Assembly (NCBI GenBank): GCA_907163345.1 | Contig: CAJQUN010000004.1 | Coordinates: forward strand, 10,011,235-10,075,234 | Length of the DNA: 64,000 bases | Direction: 5' to 3' | DNA from: Haberlea rhodopensis | Lineage: Eukaryota; Streptophyta; Magnoliopsida; Lamiales; Gesneriaceae | In this document: one piece after another, positions 12,841 to 24,838 of the stretch | Numbering within the stretch: the first letter of the stretch is position 1 | Layout: each line of letters begins with the position of its first letter | Position numbers and translations under genes: made by a program | The notes under the pieces: model-generated | The model's database searches: none | What the model was told of the DNA's origin: nothing | Seen by the model: the letters and a program-made list of their open reading frames with translations, nothing else

Positions 12841-13256
12841 TGACTCGAGTTCGAGGGCAGTGACCCAAAAATATTTACGAATCCCTTCTCCCATATCCAA
12901 AAAAATAAAATAAAAAAATGCATAGTGTATATGATGTGACACCTCAGTTTGAAAAATAAAATATGCATTGGTAATGTAACTTGGTAAGGGCAATAATTTC
13001 TCAAAACCAACACATCAGATCAAAATCGATCAGCGGTGAAGAGCAAGTTAATACTTTTTATCCATTATTCGGACATAGAGATTTCTTTACATAAATCGTA
13101 AACAGAAATATAGACATCGTACAAAGTTTAAATATACATTAGTTCCGCTACAACACCGATATTGGATAATTTATTCCTATCTAGGAAACCTACAAAATCC
13201 AGACTCCATAGACCAATTCAGTTTCTTGAACTTAATCTCTAGTTGGTTTTTCTTCC

Positions 13257-13317
<61 letters not shown>

Positions 13318-13356
13318 CGAGTAAATAAAGAAATACAAGCTCAAAGTAACTTATGA
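12841..13356. other. Intergenic spacer with 3' UTR of the downstream gene
   Basis: Holds the likely 3' UTR of the minus-strand IscA gene and an AT microsatellite. Nothing else was recognised. Confidence 0.5.
13259..13315. repeat. (AT)n microsatellite
   Basis: An uninterrupted run of about 28 AT dinucleotides just beyond the stop codon of the IscA-like gene. Confidence 0.95.
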
Positions 13357-15172
13357 TCACGAGCTACCACCTTGCTTGGCTGCTTCAGAATTGCTTACTG
13401 TCATAAAAGACTCTCCACAGCCACATTGCCCTTTGGAATTTGGATTGACGAATATGAACTCAGATCTGCTCAAAAGCAAATAATGTGAGGGCCCGATCCT
13501 AATATGGTGTTTAACTAACACATAATGATTAATTTGGATGTCATAGTATGTAATTGTCGGGCGGGCTTGAGGCAATTATATATGCACACACGACATAGGT
13601 GGTATAGAGAGAACATTTATTGCCTCCCCAAGATTTATGGTCATCTCTGCCGTCACTGGTATTTAAAACAGATTTTGGGTATTTCACAACCAAACAAAAT
13701 TGTTGCCACCAGAAATTTATGAGAGAGAGTAGAAACTCAACAAGGAAATTATTCCGAAAAATTTGCATGTGTCCTGAAATTCAACATCATATATGCCAAA
13801 ATTTCGATACTGCACGATCAGGGATAAAGAAAGCTGAAGAAAGCATGATTCTTTCTCTTCAATTTTTTGGAATAAAATGTTGTGGAAAGTACTGAAGAGA
13901 AAAGATCACCCTTAAAGGAATATTTGTGGATTTAAGGTAAAATCAGTTCCCTGAATATGAATTTCGACCAAATAGAATGAATGAAGGATCAAACAATTTC
14001 GAAAGCACAAACATATGTGCAAATAATGCAAACACATATGCCACTAAGTTCTATTCATCAGTTAAGTATTTAACTATCTTAAACCTGAGTTTATCATCAA
14101 CAAAATCCATTTTGGTTCCTATGACATGCATTAGAGCCTTTGGATCAATCAATATCTTTATGCCTTTGTCTTCAACCAATTCGTCGAACTTCGTTTTCTC
14201 ATCTGTGAATTGAGAAAGTTAACAATCAACTCAAATGAAACAAAATTACAGTGGAATAATATCACTGGAGAAACTAAAATGATAAATTATGGAATGGAAT
14301 ACTAAAGGTATCCCTTGAATATTTCAAGATTCATGCTCAACTATTACACGGATGTATCTCGACCAGTTTCACATAGATTCAACCATACTTGGGTAATTAC
14401 CGTGCTTTATGTATCTCGACCAGTTTCACATAGATTCAACCATACTTGGGTAATTACCGTGCTTTTTTCATGCTGGTAGCAAAATAAATGAAGGCAAGTA
14501 CAGCATAGAAAAACTTCTGAAATTTATATTAAGTTCAGTATAATGACATCAACAAAGCTCAATCAAGAATTTATGTGAACAATTCTACATGCAATGGCAA
14601 ACTCATGATCATAATGGATTGCATAGCCATCCAGCTCCCCCAATTTCACATGTAAAATCACAAACAGAATCCAATCTCATCAACCAGCCACAAATAAATA
14701 AGACGTCTGAGTTCAAAGTTAATCGAGCCTTACAGCATCACCAACAAATTTAAGTAAAAAAGTAACTTTTTTTCCTGTTTGAATGTAAATATTAATATAT
14801 TATGAGTTATCAAGTGTATAATATCAGTGCAAAACACTGAAATCAAAACGATCAAAATCAACCATAAACTAACAATTTCGCACAATATCATACCCATAAA
14901 CAAAAATTCGAAGACCAATCTCCTAGTGTCGGAAGAATCAACGACTTAAAAAAAATAGGGAAACAGAGCACGGGGAATTTACCGGCATAATTGAGGGTGT
15001 AGGATAAGCCGTTACAGCCGCGAGCCTTGACCCCGAGCTTGAGGTAAGAACGCTGGCGCTTCTCCAGAAGCTGTCGTATTCTAGCGGCCGCGGCGTCCGT
15101 TAGGGATAGAACTTGCTTCCGCGCGGTGGGTCCCAGCTTCTCTGCGCTAGTTCTCAGCATTGAACCTGACAT
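13357..15172 (-). CDS. Iron-sulfur assembly protein IscA-like, mitochondrial type
   Basis: Three exons on the minus strand (15172-14983, 14202-14085, 13465-13357) encode an intact 138-residue A-type iron-sulfur carrier/assembly protein. The three conserved ligand cysteines are present: Cys53 in CNGLSYTL, and Cys117 and Cys119 in QCGCGESF near the C-terminus. The N-terminus (MSGSMLRTSAEKLGPTARK) is short, basic and serine/threonine-rich, in keeping with mitochondrial ISCA homologues. The LIDPKALMHVIGTKMDFVD segment is typical of the family. IscA proteins help assemble [4Fe-4S] clusters on mitochondrial enzymes. Intron 1 carries a 57-bp tandem duplication. The ATG sits in good register with the family start. 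Confidence 0.93.
14352..14465. repeat. 57-bp perfect tandem duplication in IscA intron 1
   Basis: The segment beginning atgtatctcgaccagtttca occurs twice back to back with no visible differences, so it is recent or an assembly duplication. Confidence 0.9.
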
Positions 15173-15514
15173 TTCAATTGTGCGTTTTCTTCACGAGATG
15201 CTGCGAAGCCAAACAGCCCTTTATAAATTTCCTCGATTTTTACTAGAATTAATTAAATTCGGATCCAATTCGGAGCCTCTGAATAGGGTTGGACCCGAAA
15301 TGACAAAACGAGTCGGATACCACTCTACTAAAATAAAGAAATATTTGCAATTCATGAAGTTTGGGTTTGATAATTTACAATTCATCATTTAACTATTTTT
15401 TAGAAAATAAAAAAATTAAGGATGATTTATATTCGACATCTGTTACGCTTAACAAGTTCATAATTTCATATGAATTATGTCTTATTTTCATATTTTCAAG
15501 TTAAATCCAATCAA

Positions 15515-16360
15515 TGCATGTAGGGTTTCACGTGTATCGGCTACCGATGCACACGGAGTGTTACGTGCAACGCCTATCGATGCATGTAAAATCCCACATG
15601 AACACCTTTTCCACTTACCCCGATGCACACATCTCTCCACATCCACCATTGTAGATTTATCACCATTATAGCCAGCGCACCCCAAATTTCATTTGTTCCA
15701 GTTCATTTCTAAGCTTCTATACTCTTCCAAAAATTTCCAAATCTCCCACCAATTCTTCTTCCTTGACTCCTCACCAAGTTCGATTGTGTAACCCATTTGC
15801 CTTGAAAAAGCTCTTTCTTTGCCAATTCTCCTTTTCAGTTTACTTGGGGGGAACTTGGTTCATCGCTCGATTTAGTTGGCTATTACCCGTTGAAGTGCGT
15901 ACCGTATGCTTCATCGTGTTTATAGTTCTTCAATGTTTGATTTCTTGCTGCTTCAATACCTTCTTCTTTGTCTTTGTGTAAGCTCAATATTGCACACTTA
16001 TTCTCTAATGATGTAGGGAAGTCATCCATATGACTTGGCTTACCATTTTCGATTATTAGGAGATATAGCCTGGTGCACGTAGGTTTTTTGTGCATCAGCT
16101 ATCGGTGCACGTAAAACCTCATGTGTACACGCCAATTTCACTTACCTGGTGCACACATCTACCCACATCCACCATTGTAACTTTATCACCACAGTAGCTG
16201 GTGTACACCATTTCCACTTAGCCAGTGTACGCCATTTTCGCTTACCCGGTACATGCATCTCTCCATATCCACCACTGTACACCAGAAAGCCCACTTTCAA
16301 CTTCCTCAAATTCATTTATAGAAACGCATAACCCAACCCTCACTTACCCGGTGCATGCAA
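15515..16360. repeat. Two diverged copies of a GTGCACACATCT-containing repeat
   Basis: The block at about 15515-15680 and the block at about 16080-16225 share the same order of motifs: a CGATGCA/GGTGCACGTAAAA stretch, CACATGAACACC or CATGTGTACACG, TTTCCACTTACC, CACACATCT, and a CACATCCACCATTGTA block followed by TTTATCACCA. A third partial series follows to about 16360. No known element was recognised. Confidence 0.55.
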
Positions 16361-16667
16361 GGATTCATGTTGAGAGAGAACCTCCATTATCATCTGCCAG
16401 AATACACATATCCACTCACTTGAAATCATCCATGGATCGCGTCTATATATGAAATATACGTAAGAATATTGACAGTTCCGAATAGAAATAGGGGCCAAAA
16501 TTTGATGAGGAGGGTGGAAATTGGTTAAAATAGTTGAATTTTTGGGTCTAGCATGGTGATGAGGATGCCAAGTACTTGAGAATCAAGTCAGAGGAAGGAT
16601 TTTGGGACACAAAAAGTTTGAAGAAGGAAAGCTTCTGTCATGACCACGGCATGCCATGTATTTCAAC

Positions 16668-16733
16668 GGCGGAGGAGAGGAATGCCCTAGAGGAGATGGT
16701 GGCGGAGGAGAGGAATGCCCTAGAGGAGATGGT
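16668..16733. repeat. 33-bp minisatellite, two units plus a partial third
   Basis: The unit contains ggaatgccctagaggagat and repeats exactly once, with about ten bases of a third unit. It is open in one frame but sits in a short ORF without family resemblance. Confidence 0.85.
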
Positions 16734-17349
16734 GGCGGAGATGAGGTCCATTTCAGGGATGAACTTAAGTCACAAAATCCTCATACCCCTCTTTGCGCAC
16801 TAGCGCTCCAAACGCATAGTGACTCATTGAGTGCTTGAGTTGCACTTTAAGATGCATTAAGTTTAACTAAGTCGCGCATTGACGCTCTGATCATGATTTG
16901 GCGTATTAAGTGCACGTGCGGCACTTTACAACAAAGATTTATTAAGTCACGTATTAAGTTTACTAAGTCGTAAACTTAAATGTTACATTTTTGTTTCTCT
17001 GGAAATACTATAAGTCATTTTCAATAAATTCATGCTAAACATATTGAAACATAGAGGCAATATTTGGTTTCATTTTTCGATTCATTATCTTATGATCAAA
17101 CATTATAATCCATTTTCATTTCTTGTTCTATAAAATATATATTTTCGGAGACAATAATTATCCCTATTAGGAGAGTTATCAATAAAATATTTGAATTACA
17201 TTGTAAATAATATAAAAATGATGAAAGTTTGTCAAATTTGACGTGTACTAGGTATGCTGAACTAATTCCTTAAATCATTATAATTAGGTATTAAATAAAG
17301 TAATTGATTAATTGGAAATGATTAGGGAATAAGGGAATGGTTATGGAGC

Positions 17350-17510
17350 AGAATATAGGTGTCGGACAGGTTGTACTGACAAATCGTGCCGGCACCCTAT
17401 GGCCCGGCACGACCCATTTATGGGCCGTGCCTGACACGGCATGACACTGTAGCAAAATAGGTCATGTCGTGTGCCTCGTGCCCCCCGCTTCGTTTGACAT
17501 CCTTAGAGGA
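17350..17510. mobile_element. GC-rich remnant of a hAT-like element end
   Basis: An island of GTGCCGGCAC/GGCCCGGCACGA/GGGCCGTGCC inverted motifs in AT-rich DNA, ending on the minus strand in TAAGGATGTCAAACG, which resembles plant hAT termini (TAGGGATGTCAA type). No target duplication could be matched. Confidence 0.4.
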
Positions 17511-18346
17511 GAAGAACCAAAAGAAGAATTCTCCAACTCTTCCATAAAAATTGATTAAACAAATCAAGCAATTCTCTAATTTTTCTACCATATATGCAAC
17601 CCAATTCCCACTCTCTTTCGATTTCATTTCCATTTGGTATTCATGCAACTTAGACAAGTAACTACCGACCGACGACCAATTTTGGTATTTTGAGTTTTTT
17701 TTTTTTTTTTAATATCAATCACTCGATATCGAAATCAGACCAATTTTGGTATTTTGTATATGGTAACACTCTCATATACCATTTTCACACTTTTAAACAT
17801 CATGCAATCACAATATCGTATGGTCAACCTCAATCATGATAACTAATATCAATTCAGAGTTATTCTCTTGAAAGCATTAAGAACATAAATTATGCACATA
17901 TGATATTGGAATTCAATCAGTATTAATAATCAATAGGTTCAAAACAAATGATTCTTTAATTTGTCCATATCCAGTGTCACATAAATATTTTTAGCGCATA
18001 ATTCGCTGTATAGACACTTAAAATTTAATATTTTACATTTAAGATAAATTAAAAAAAAAATATGGCCTTTCATGAATTGCTCATGTTTCATTGATAAACT
18101 CATGAATGATAAAAGGAGAATGCTTGTATGGACCCGACGTAGGCTCTAATTATGGACCAAAATAATATAATTGGTCTATGATAATTGACATATTAGTTTA
18201 TGTATTTTTTTAAAGGTATTCTCTTTTAATATTGAGTTTGTATATAAGTGTGTCTAGATATATACAAATATTTCCCTATTGTAGATATGCTGAGTTTGTA
18301 GATTGTGATTATTTGAAGAAATTATTAATTAGGAAACAGGCCAACA

Positions 18347-18467
18347 TTTATAATAGCTAGACAACAAGGTTTTAGCTTAGTAGTCGTCATCTATTTCTCA
18401 ATGTAAGAGTTATTGTATTCGAGTCTCCCCCCTCTCCTAAAAAAATTTAATTCTTTTTATAATAGTT
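18347..18467 (+). mobile_element. Short tRNA-like SINE
   Basis: A body of about 97 bp (18359-18455) has a tRNA A-box-like TTTAGCTTAGTAGT, a B-box-like TATTCGAGTCTCCC, and a tail of ctaaaaaaatttaattc. It is flanked by tttataatagct (18347-18358) and tttataatagtt (18456-18467), matching at 11 of 12 positions. Confidence 0.6.
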
Positions 18468-18836
18468 GGAGTCACTAAGAAATAAGTGTTTGGTAATTAA
18501 TCCAATGTTTGTTTATATGTAAGTAATATTATGCCCTGGACTGTGAAATATTAATTCCAATAAAAAATTGATCCGTTAAATATTATATTATTTGAGTTTT
18601 ATTATATCCGATAGTGTATATATATTTAATATATAGAGATTAATGAAAATTTTCAATTTGTGGCTAAATATACGATTTATGTACGTAAAGTATTGAAATT
18701 TTTATTCGAATTAAAGATGAGTATTGGTTTGAGATGATCACATTTTGATGAAAGTAGAATACTTGATCTTCTTTCCCTTCGAAGGTAGTCAAATTTGTAC
18801 AGATATCTAGAAGTAGTCACTATATTGTAATATATG

Positions 18837-19079
18837 CCTAATCAATTTTTATTTTATTAACCGGCAACGGTTATCCTTAGTGTGTGCACTAGGTAAACCC
18901 CATAGCTGACCAGTAACCTATAAACACGCAAACCAGATAAACCACACTAGACAAGTCCCGTGCGAAGTACCAGACCAAGAAAGTGTTGTCAGAAAGAATC
19001 GAACTCATGATATTATGGTATCGAGCTCACTGCTCCACCAACTTAGACACCCCATTCGGGAAACCTAATCAATTTTTAT
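18837..19079 (-). mobile_element. tRNA-derived SINE with perfect 16-bp target duplication
   Basis: The body at 18853-19063 (211 bp) reads on the minus strand from a head with GTCTAAGTTGGTGGAGCAG (A box region), through GAGTTCGATTCT (B box), to an end with AAGGATAACCGTTGCCGG and a short A/T tail. Both flanks are cctaatcaatttttat (18837-18852 and 19064-19079). The organisation is that of a classical plant SINE. Confidence 0.88.
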
Positions 19080-20247
19080 ATTCATTAATTGCATTGTTCC
19101 TTGAATATTGAGTTCTTTATTTAAGATGGAAAACAAAACGGTGCGGACTCGCTTATTCAACGCGTAATAAAACCTAGATTTGACATAATAATCTTATTGT
19201 TTATTTTTTTTTGAATTTGTCAATTTAAAATCTTTTGGTGGTTCGTCTTTGTCCACTTTGCGTGTATCTCACGTGCTGATTTTTATTATATTTACGAAGA
19301 GCATATGTATACATATATATAGGTGCATGTATATATAATCAAGATATAGACTAATGCATGTAAACTGAGCATAAACGACCAAAAAATGAACTATATAATT
19401 GCTAATTAACCAAAATAAAAGTAATCAACTATACAACTTTATTGTTTTGGTGTATCATTATATTAAAAAAATACGCGTAATTTGGATTCTTGTCGACGAA
19501 TTTAGAATTTTTGTTTGGGGGTAAAAATAATAACATAAAATATAGGACAAAAAAATTTAATGGGGTCAAAATAAAATTTTAAAGGGACAAAATACAATTT
19601 TGGGGAAAAATATCATTTTTTAAAAAATATTTATTTTGAGGATATTGAATTTTTTTCAGGAGGGATGGCTGCGCCCTCCACATAACATCTTTGCCTTGGA
19701 TATGCATGCATAAAACGTTTGTCATATAATTTATAAATATCATTCTAGAAACAATTATTATTTTATTACTTAATTATATATTTTTCATTTCATCTCATTA
19801 TATTTTAAAAATATTTTCAAACCTATTTAATATCAAAATATTTTATTTGAGTTAAAATTTAAATGTCAAACAGAGATTAGTATGTTTCATATATAGTCTT
19901 TCTTGCATGTGATGAATAATAAATTTCTTAAAATAAATATAAAATAATTTGTTGTATAATAAATTAGATCATAATGTATACACACAAATTATAAAATATT
20001 TTTAGAACAAGTGAAATAATAATCATAACTTTTTTTTATGTGTTTTGCTAGTTGATATGTCCCGATATTTGATAATAATATTGCGGATAGACTGGCTAAA
20101 GATTTAATGTATCGTACTCGTTTGTTTGATTTAATAGATACAAATTTGGCTCATCAAACAATATAAATTATTGGCACCAATTGAGTTTGACATCTTACCC
20201 AATTCGAACCGGTCGACAGCAACGAACCCACCGGTTCAACCACAACC

Positions 20248-20727
20248 TTAACTAGCATTGCCATTTTGATTTTTCCTCGATTGACGTTTCCTGGACCCCG
20301 TTGGGAACAATGAACCGAACAACCTTGACAACCTGGTTTTCTTACCTTCTCCGCTCTTCAGCCCAACCCTTCCTGTACAAGAAACCCGAGGTGACACCGG
20401 CTCAGAAACATGGGAAGCCGTTTTTCCTTTCGGTTCAGACCGACTCCTAAACAACCTCAATTTTCCGACCTTGTTTTCCCCAAGATTGCCGCTAACGACA
20501 GAGGATATCTTAGCATTATGAAGCACCGATGCTTTAGTTTTTCGAAGTTCAGAATGATGAGAAAACGAATTGGATGCTTGATGCAGACCGAGTTTTCGAG
20601 ATGTTTTACGTTGCATGATTGCGTGAAGATGATACCAATCTTGCTCGTTGTCTATTGGGACTGAAAATGAGTCGGGAGGAAGATCGTTGAAGCTTTCAGA
20701 TGAATCTAGTTTAGACTGTGTTGCCAT
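20248..20727 (-). CDS. Small basic plant protein of unknown function
   Basis: A single-exon frame encodes 159 residues from the ATG at 20727. The protein has an acidic-polar N-terminus (SSESFNDLPPDSFSVPIDNE), a tryptophan-containing segment (QDWYHLHAIMQRK), and a strongly basic C-terminal half with SRSEPKG, SEPVSPRVSCTGRVGLKSG and a terminal run of basic residues (GSRKRQSRKNQNG). The SEPVSP-VSC-GRV block recalls small uncharacterised eudicot proteins, but I cannot assign a function. No signal peptide or membrane segment. The basic tail may be a nuclear localisation signal (inference). A GA microsatellite lies just upstream of the start, in the presumed 5' UTR. The intact frame, composition and position support a real gene. 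Confidence 0.72.
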   Translation of the reverse strand: MATQSKLDSSESFNDLPPDSFSVPIDNEQDWYHLHAIMQRKTSRKLGLHQASNSFSHHSELRKTKASVLHNAKISSVVSGNLGENKVGKLRLFRSRSEPKGKTASHVSEPVSPRVSCTGRVGLKSGEGKKTRLSRLFGSLFPTGSRKRQSRKNQNGNAS

Positions 20728-20744
20728 TTTTTCCTAATGTGGCG

Positions 20745-20767
20745 TGGAGAGAGAGAGAGAGAGAAGA
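20745..20767. repeat. GA microsatellite upstream of the 159-residue gene
   Basis: A (GA)n run in the likely 5' UTR or core promoter of the minus-strand gene. GA repeats are common at plant promoters; a regulatory role here is only possible. Confidence 0.7.
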
Positions 20768-22159
20768 GGGGGATTTAGTTAAATTGAGGGAGGCACAAGA
20801 TTATATTGAACATGTAATTGTTTCTTTTTCTATAAGATGAGTGACAAGGATTTTAAAAAAATTAACTTCAAATATAAAGACAAAATATTATATACCTTCC
20901 AATTCAAATCAGTTTTGGAAAGATGCCGTTTTGTCAATCATTTCCGGGCTTTAATATTTAAAACACTTTTATGTTATTTTACCTTAAATTGTAAAAAAAT
21001 ATTTTTAAACAAAAAATATTAAGCGTTTGCTATTAACATAGAAAAAACAGCTTACTTACTGAACTTCGATTAGTTACAAAATTGACATAATATAAGTTAA
21101 AACATTCAAAAACATGGCATGACTTGTTTATCTGCTTCTGCTTTCACATGCTTTATTTCAGAGAAGCAATAACATAATAAAAAAATCAAACATCGAAAAA
21201 AATGTAATTTTTTTTATCTGAAAAGCGTATAAACAATTCTAAATTAAGTCCATTGTGTTGTTAGGCAAACGAGCATGGGAACCAATGACTTTCTCGTTAT
21301 AATACAGATTTTTTTAATAAAAAATTTATGTTTTTTATTTGATAGGAAACGAGCACTTGGACTTGCTAACAGAAATTACATAAAAAAATAATTAAGCCTT
21401 TCTCATAGTATACAATTTGGTAATCATGGCTTGACGGGCACACGTGGGTATACACTCATATATTCAATATAATTTTTACATGAAATATAATTATATTAAA
21501 ATAGTTTTTTTCGCACTAAATTTTATTTATTTTATTATATTTTGTTTTCTCATAAGAACAAACGTATAAGGAAATAGTGTATTTTGTAGATCAAATGTAA
21601 AATGTTACGGTTAATTATATGCAGTTAATAATAATATAATATACGTATGAACGAGAAAAGCTTGTTTCAAAGAGAAACCCGAGAATTTTCAAGTCCACAT
21701 ACGAGTTTCCAATCGATTTTCAAGTCCACTCAATGAAAAATTATTCAAATAAAAAGGCATATAATTCAATCCTCAAGCCCCACACGCAGAGGTTGGATTG
21801 TCAACTATTACAATAAATTTTAAAATACATAAGTTTCTTCGTGTTATAGCTTAGCTCTTATGGGTGCTACTTCAGGACAAACATAAGGCGCAAGAGACTG
21901 GCATTCTACAGTATATTCTCGAGATATAGACGACGACGACGACACCTTAGGTAAAAGAGTCTTTGCAGATCGATCGCGCATGGTTTACCAAAACACTATC
22001 AAGAAGGGATATGCGTGTAATGTGCAAGAACATTAACAATGCGATAGTATTTCGCCACCAACAAATATATAGAAACAACATACAGTGCAAGTACGAGAAG
22101 AGAAACGATGTTCACTCACAATATATTCAATACGTTTTTAGATCCAAACTCTGACAAGT
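20768..22159. other. Intergenic spacer, nothing recognised
   Basis: AT-rich sequence between the 159-residue gene and the 3' end of the SNARE gene. It includes the likely SNARE 3' UTR near 21830-22159 and a GAC trinucleotide run near 21930. No gene or TE border was seen. Confidence 0.5.
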
Positions 22160-24838
22160 TTAGTGAAATATGAACCAAATGATGAGGAGTAGGATAAGAA
22201 CAGCTCCTCCGACCATCAGCTTCATGTGAAGGTTTTGCAGCCACATTTTACGCCGCAGCTGCCTTCCTTGCCTTTGGAAGCTGTCAGCCTGAACAATATT
22301 TTCGTGAACATGTTACTATCATGTGAAATCCAAGTGTCTATATTCTCTTGCAAGTTTAGACAGAAGAAAATTTTCACCTGGAACTGAAGATTTTCGGTTT
22401 TATCAACCAGTAATTCAATCTTCTCTCCACGATCCAAAACCTAAACGTGAAAAAATAGTTCAATAATTGGTGCTACGTAAAAACTGCTTAGTATAAAAGC
22501 TTGAGCTCATGTGAGACGGCATAATCAATAGCTTTATGCTCTAATATGCCTCAGCATGTGTTAGCCGAGAACTGGGAATATACATATTCTGGTTTTTAAT
22601 ATTCAGGACATATACCAACTTAATAAAATATATGGGATTTTGCTCTCTTCCAAGAGTCTTGAAGTACTTCTTGGCCCTAACCATATTGAATCCGTTTGTC
22701 CCAGAAGCATGAGCTCGTGGAAAGAGACACTAGTTTATATTTTATTAACCACATATATTTTAAAGGAATCATTTGGCAAACATGAATACAGTGAGTTGAG
22801 AGAAACCAGTGCACATATTATTATAAAATTACAATTATGTCATGCACTTGAAGGCCACCATTGCATCCCACTCATAAGAATTCCACATCCTTTTCAATGA
22901 ATTCTTAAATACATTATAGACTCTTTTGGCAGTGATTCATGGACCATTGAGGATGCATGATACTAACTTAGCAGAGATTCTTCTTCGTGGCATCGAAATT
23001 CTATGCAAGCCATGCTTGTTTGCAAAGGAAGAGATAACAACCAGGTAAGTGCGAGAGATAAAATTCAATAGAACGGATCTAAGCATTTGTCCAATGCCCA
23101 GATCACAAAAGTAAATCACGTCCAACATGCCGACACTCGGAGATGTAGAAATCAAGAAACATGAATCATGTGTTATCTCAAAGCTGACATATGTTACATA
23201 TGCCTTTAGTCTTAGACCTATTAGATATGCTTTCACAGCACAGCTGATTGTAAGACAACCATGAAGTAATCAACGGATAAGCGCAGGGAAGTTTCCACAA
23301 AATACTAATATTGGACTGAGATCTTTTTAATTGCAATGAAAAAAGCTCTGACCATACACCAAAATCAGCCTATTAGCATAAAGTAACTACTCAAGGACGA
23401 GTCCCTCAACCAAATATCATAGGAAGTTAAGAAAGGGTTATATTTCAATGTAATGGAGTACCAAAGCCATTGTGATGCAAGAAACTGACCAAACACCAAA
23501 ATTAGCCTATTAGCATAAAATAACTACTCAAGGACGACTCCCTCAACCAAATATCATAGGAATTTAAGCAATGGTTATATTTCAATGTAATGGAATACCA
23601 AAGCCATTGCAGTGCAAGAAACTCTGACCAAACACCAAAATCAGTGAGCTTGTATAATATAACTACTCAAGGACGACACCCTGAACCAAATATCAATGGA
23701 AAACCAAACTCACAGAAGACAGTAAAAAAATAGAGAGGGATTAAAGTGCTAAATAAGTTTAATGTAGTGCTTTTAGTGAACAGACAAATAGATCCTTTTA
23801 GCAGGTCGCATAAGCAAAACTCTGTGACTTTAATTCTTACTGGACCATGAGATGATACAAGTGGATCTTAGGTAAAATATTCACTAACATCGTCAATGCA
23901 GTTTCATGTATCTCCTAACTGACATTACAGCAATCTTAGCTAATCAGAATTTGGTTGAACAAATCGCCGCGAGTAAAATTACAAACATGAAAAAACAAAG
24001 GAGATGAAAAATAAAAATGCTCAAATAAAACAAAAACAAGCATTTTTATAGCACACAGACATGATCTTCAGTACATTTCTTTAACACCCATGCTACATCA
24101 ACCTTTATTTATGTTCTAAACTAGCAGTTGTATGAAATGAATGAATTACCTTCTCTATATTGTCCATCATTATCCCTTTAACCTCCTGTTATCTGTGCCT
24201 TCAGTTTGGACAGCTTATTGATTTCTTCAGGATGTTTCATGCAATATTCCATGTGCTCTTTAAGCTTTGGCCTAGAAAAGAGCACAATATAAAATTCAGA
24301 ATTTGGACATCAGAAAGTTTAATTTATCATACATTTCCACGGCAACAGAGCTATTTACACACCCAAATTCTCTGTCAAGATTATAGGCAATGCTAATCGA
24401 TCCTCAAACAAATCATCATCCTCATCATCATCTGCTAGAGGGTGTTCGCTATCATTCTTGATGCTGCCTCCATACCGTTGTTTGAAATCATCCTTCACTT
24501 TCTCAAGAAATACAAAAGGCACACTTCTTCCCATTGATTCGTCCGCAACAACAAGGAAGACTGCAAATCAATCAAGTTTATAATTTTCAAGATATAATTT
24601 GAGCTGAAAAGGCACAGGAACACTTGAGCATGTTAGAAGATCAAGTACCGAAGCCATCGTCGAGAAGGAAATTGAAAGTGTGACCATCGCACGAGTAAGT
24701 ATACTTGCTGCTATTAGAAGGAAGCTTTTGCAAGCATTGGACGGCAATTGTGCTGAAGTTTCCAGAATAAGGAGTGTGCTCAGCCAGAACAACAGTCCCT
24801 TTTGCAACAAAGCTGTAAATCAAACCTTTTGGACTCAT
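22160..24838 (-). CDS. VAMP727: R-SNARE of the VAMP727 type, frameshifted as read
   Basis: Exons on the minus strand: 24838-24649, 24560-24363, 24271-24150, 22440-22378 and 22288-22160. The product has an N-terminal longin domain (MSPKGLIYSFVAKGTVVLAE), the acidic insertion ADDDEDDDLFEDR that marks VAMP727 among plant VAMPs, an R-SNARE coiled coil (VLDRGEKIELLVDKTENLQ, with its central arginine), and a C-terminal membrane anchor (MVGGAVLILLLIIWFIFH). VAMP727 acts in fusion of late endosomes with the vacuole. Two single-base lesions break the frame: a missing base at 24395-24396, just after the acidic insertion, and an extra base at 24182-24186 in exon 3. Between them the shifted frame meets a TGA. 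The offsets cancel; without them the protein would be about 233 residues. Everything else is conserved, so sequence error is likelier than gene death. Confidence 0.88.
23345..23705. repeat. About 138-bp tandem repeat, 2.6 copies, in VAMP727 intron 3
   Basis: Units start with ctgacc at 23348, 23485 and 23624 and share accaaaatcagcctattag, aactactcaaggacga and atggaataccaaagccattg blocks. The third unit is truncated. Confidence 0.88.

Larger units (their letters stand above)
15173..20247. other. Gene-poor block with repeats and SINEs
   Basis: Five kilobases without a supported gene. It contains the items listed separately (diverged repeats at 15.5-16.4 kb, a 33-bp minisatellite, a hAT-like remnant, two SINEs). 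A short segment near 20070-20120 reads DNNIADRLAKDL and may be an RNase H scrap of a LINE. The rest is AT-rich spacer. Confidence 0.6.

Noticed and set aside
20041..20165. Frame reading DNNIADRLAKDL, possible RNase H of a LINE
   Set aside because: Only about 40 residues, no other LINE domain nearby and no borders. Mentioned under the gene-poor block but not called.
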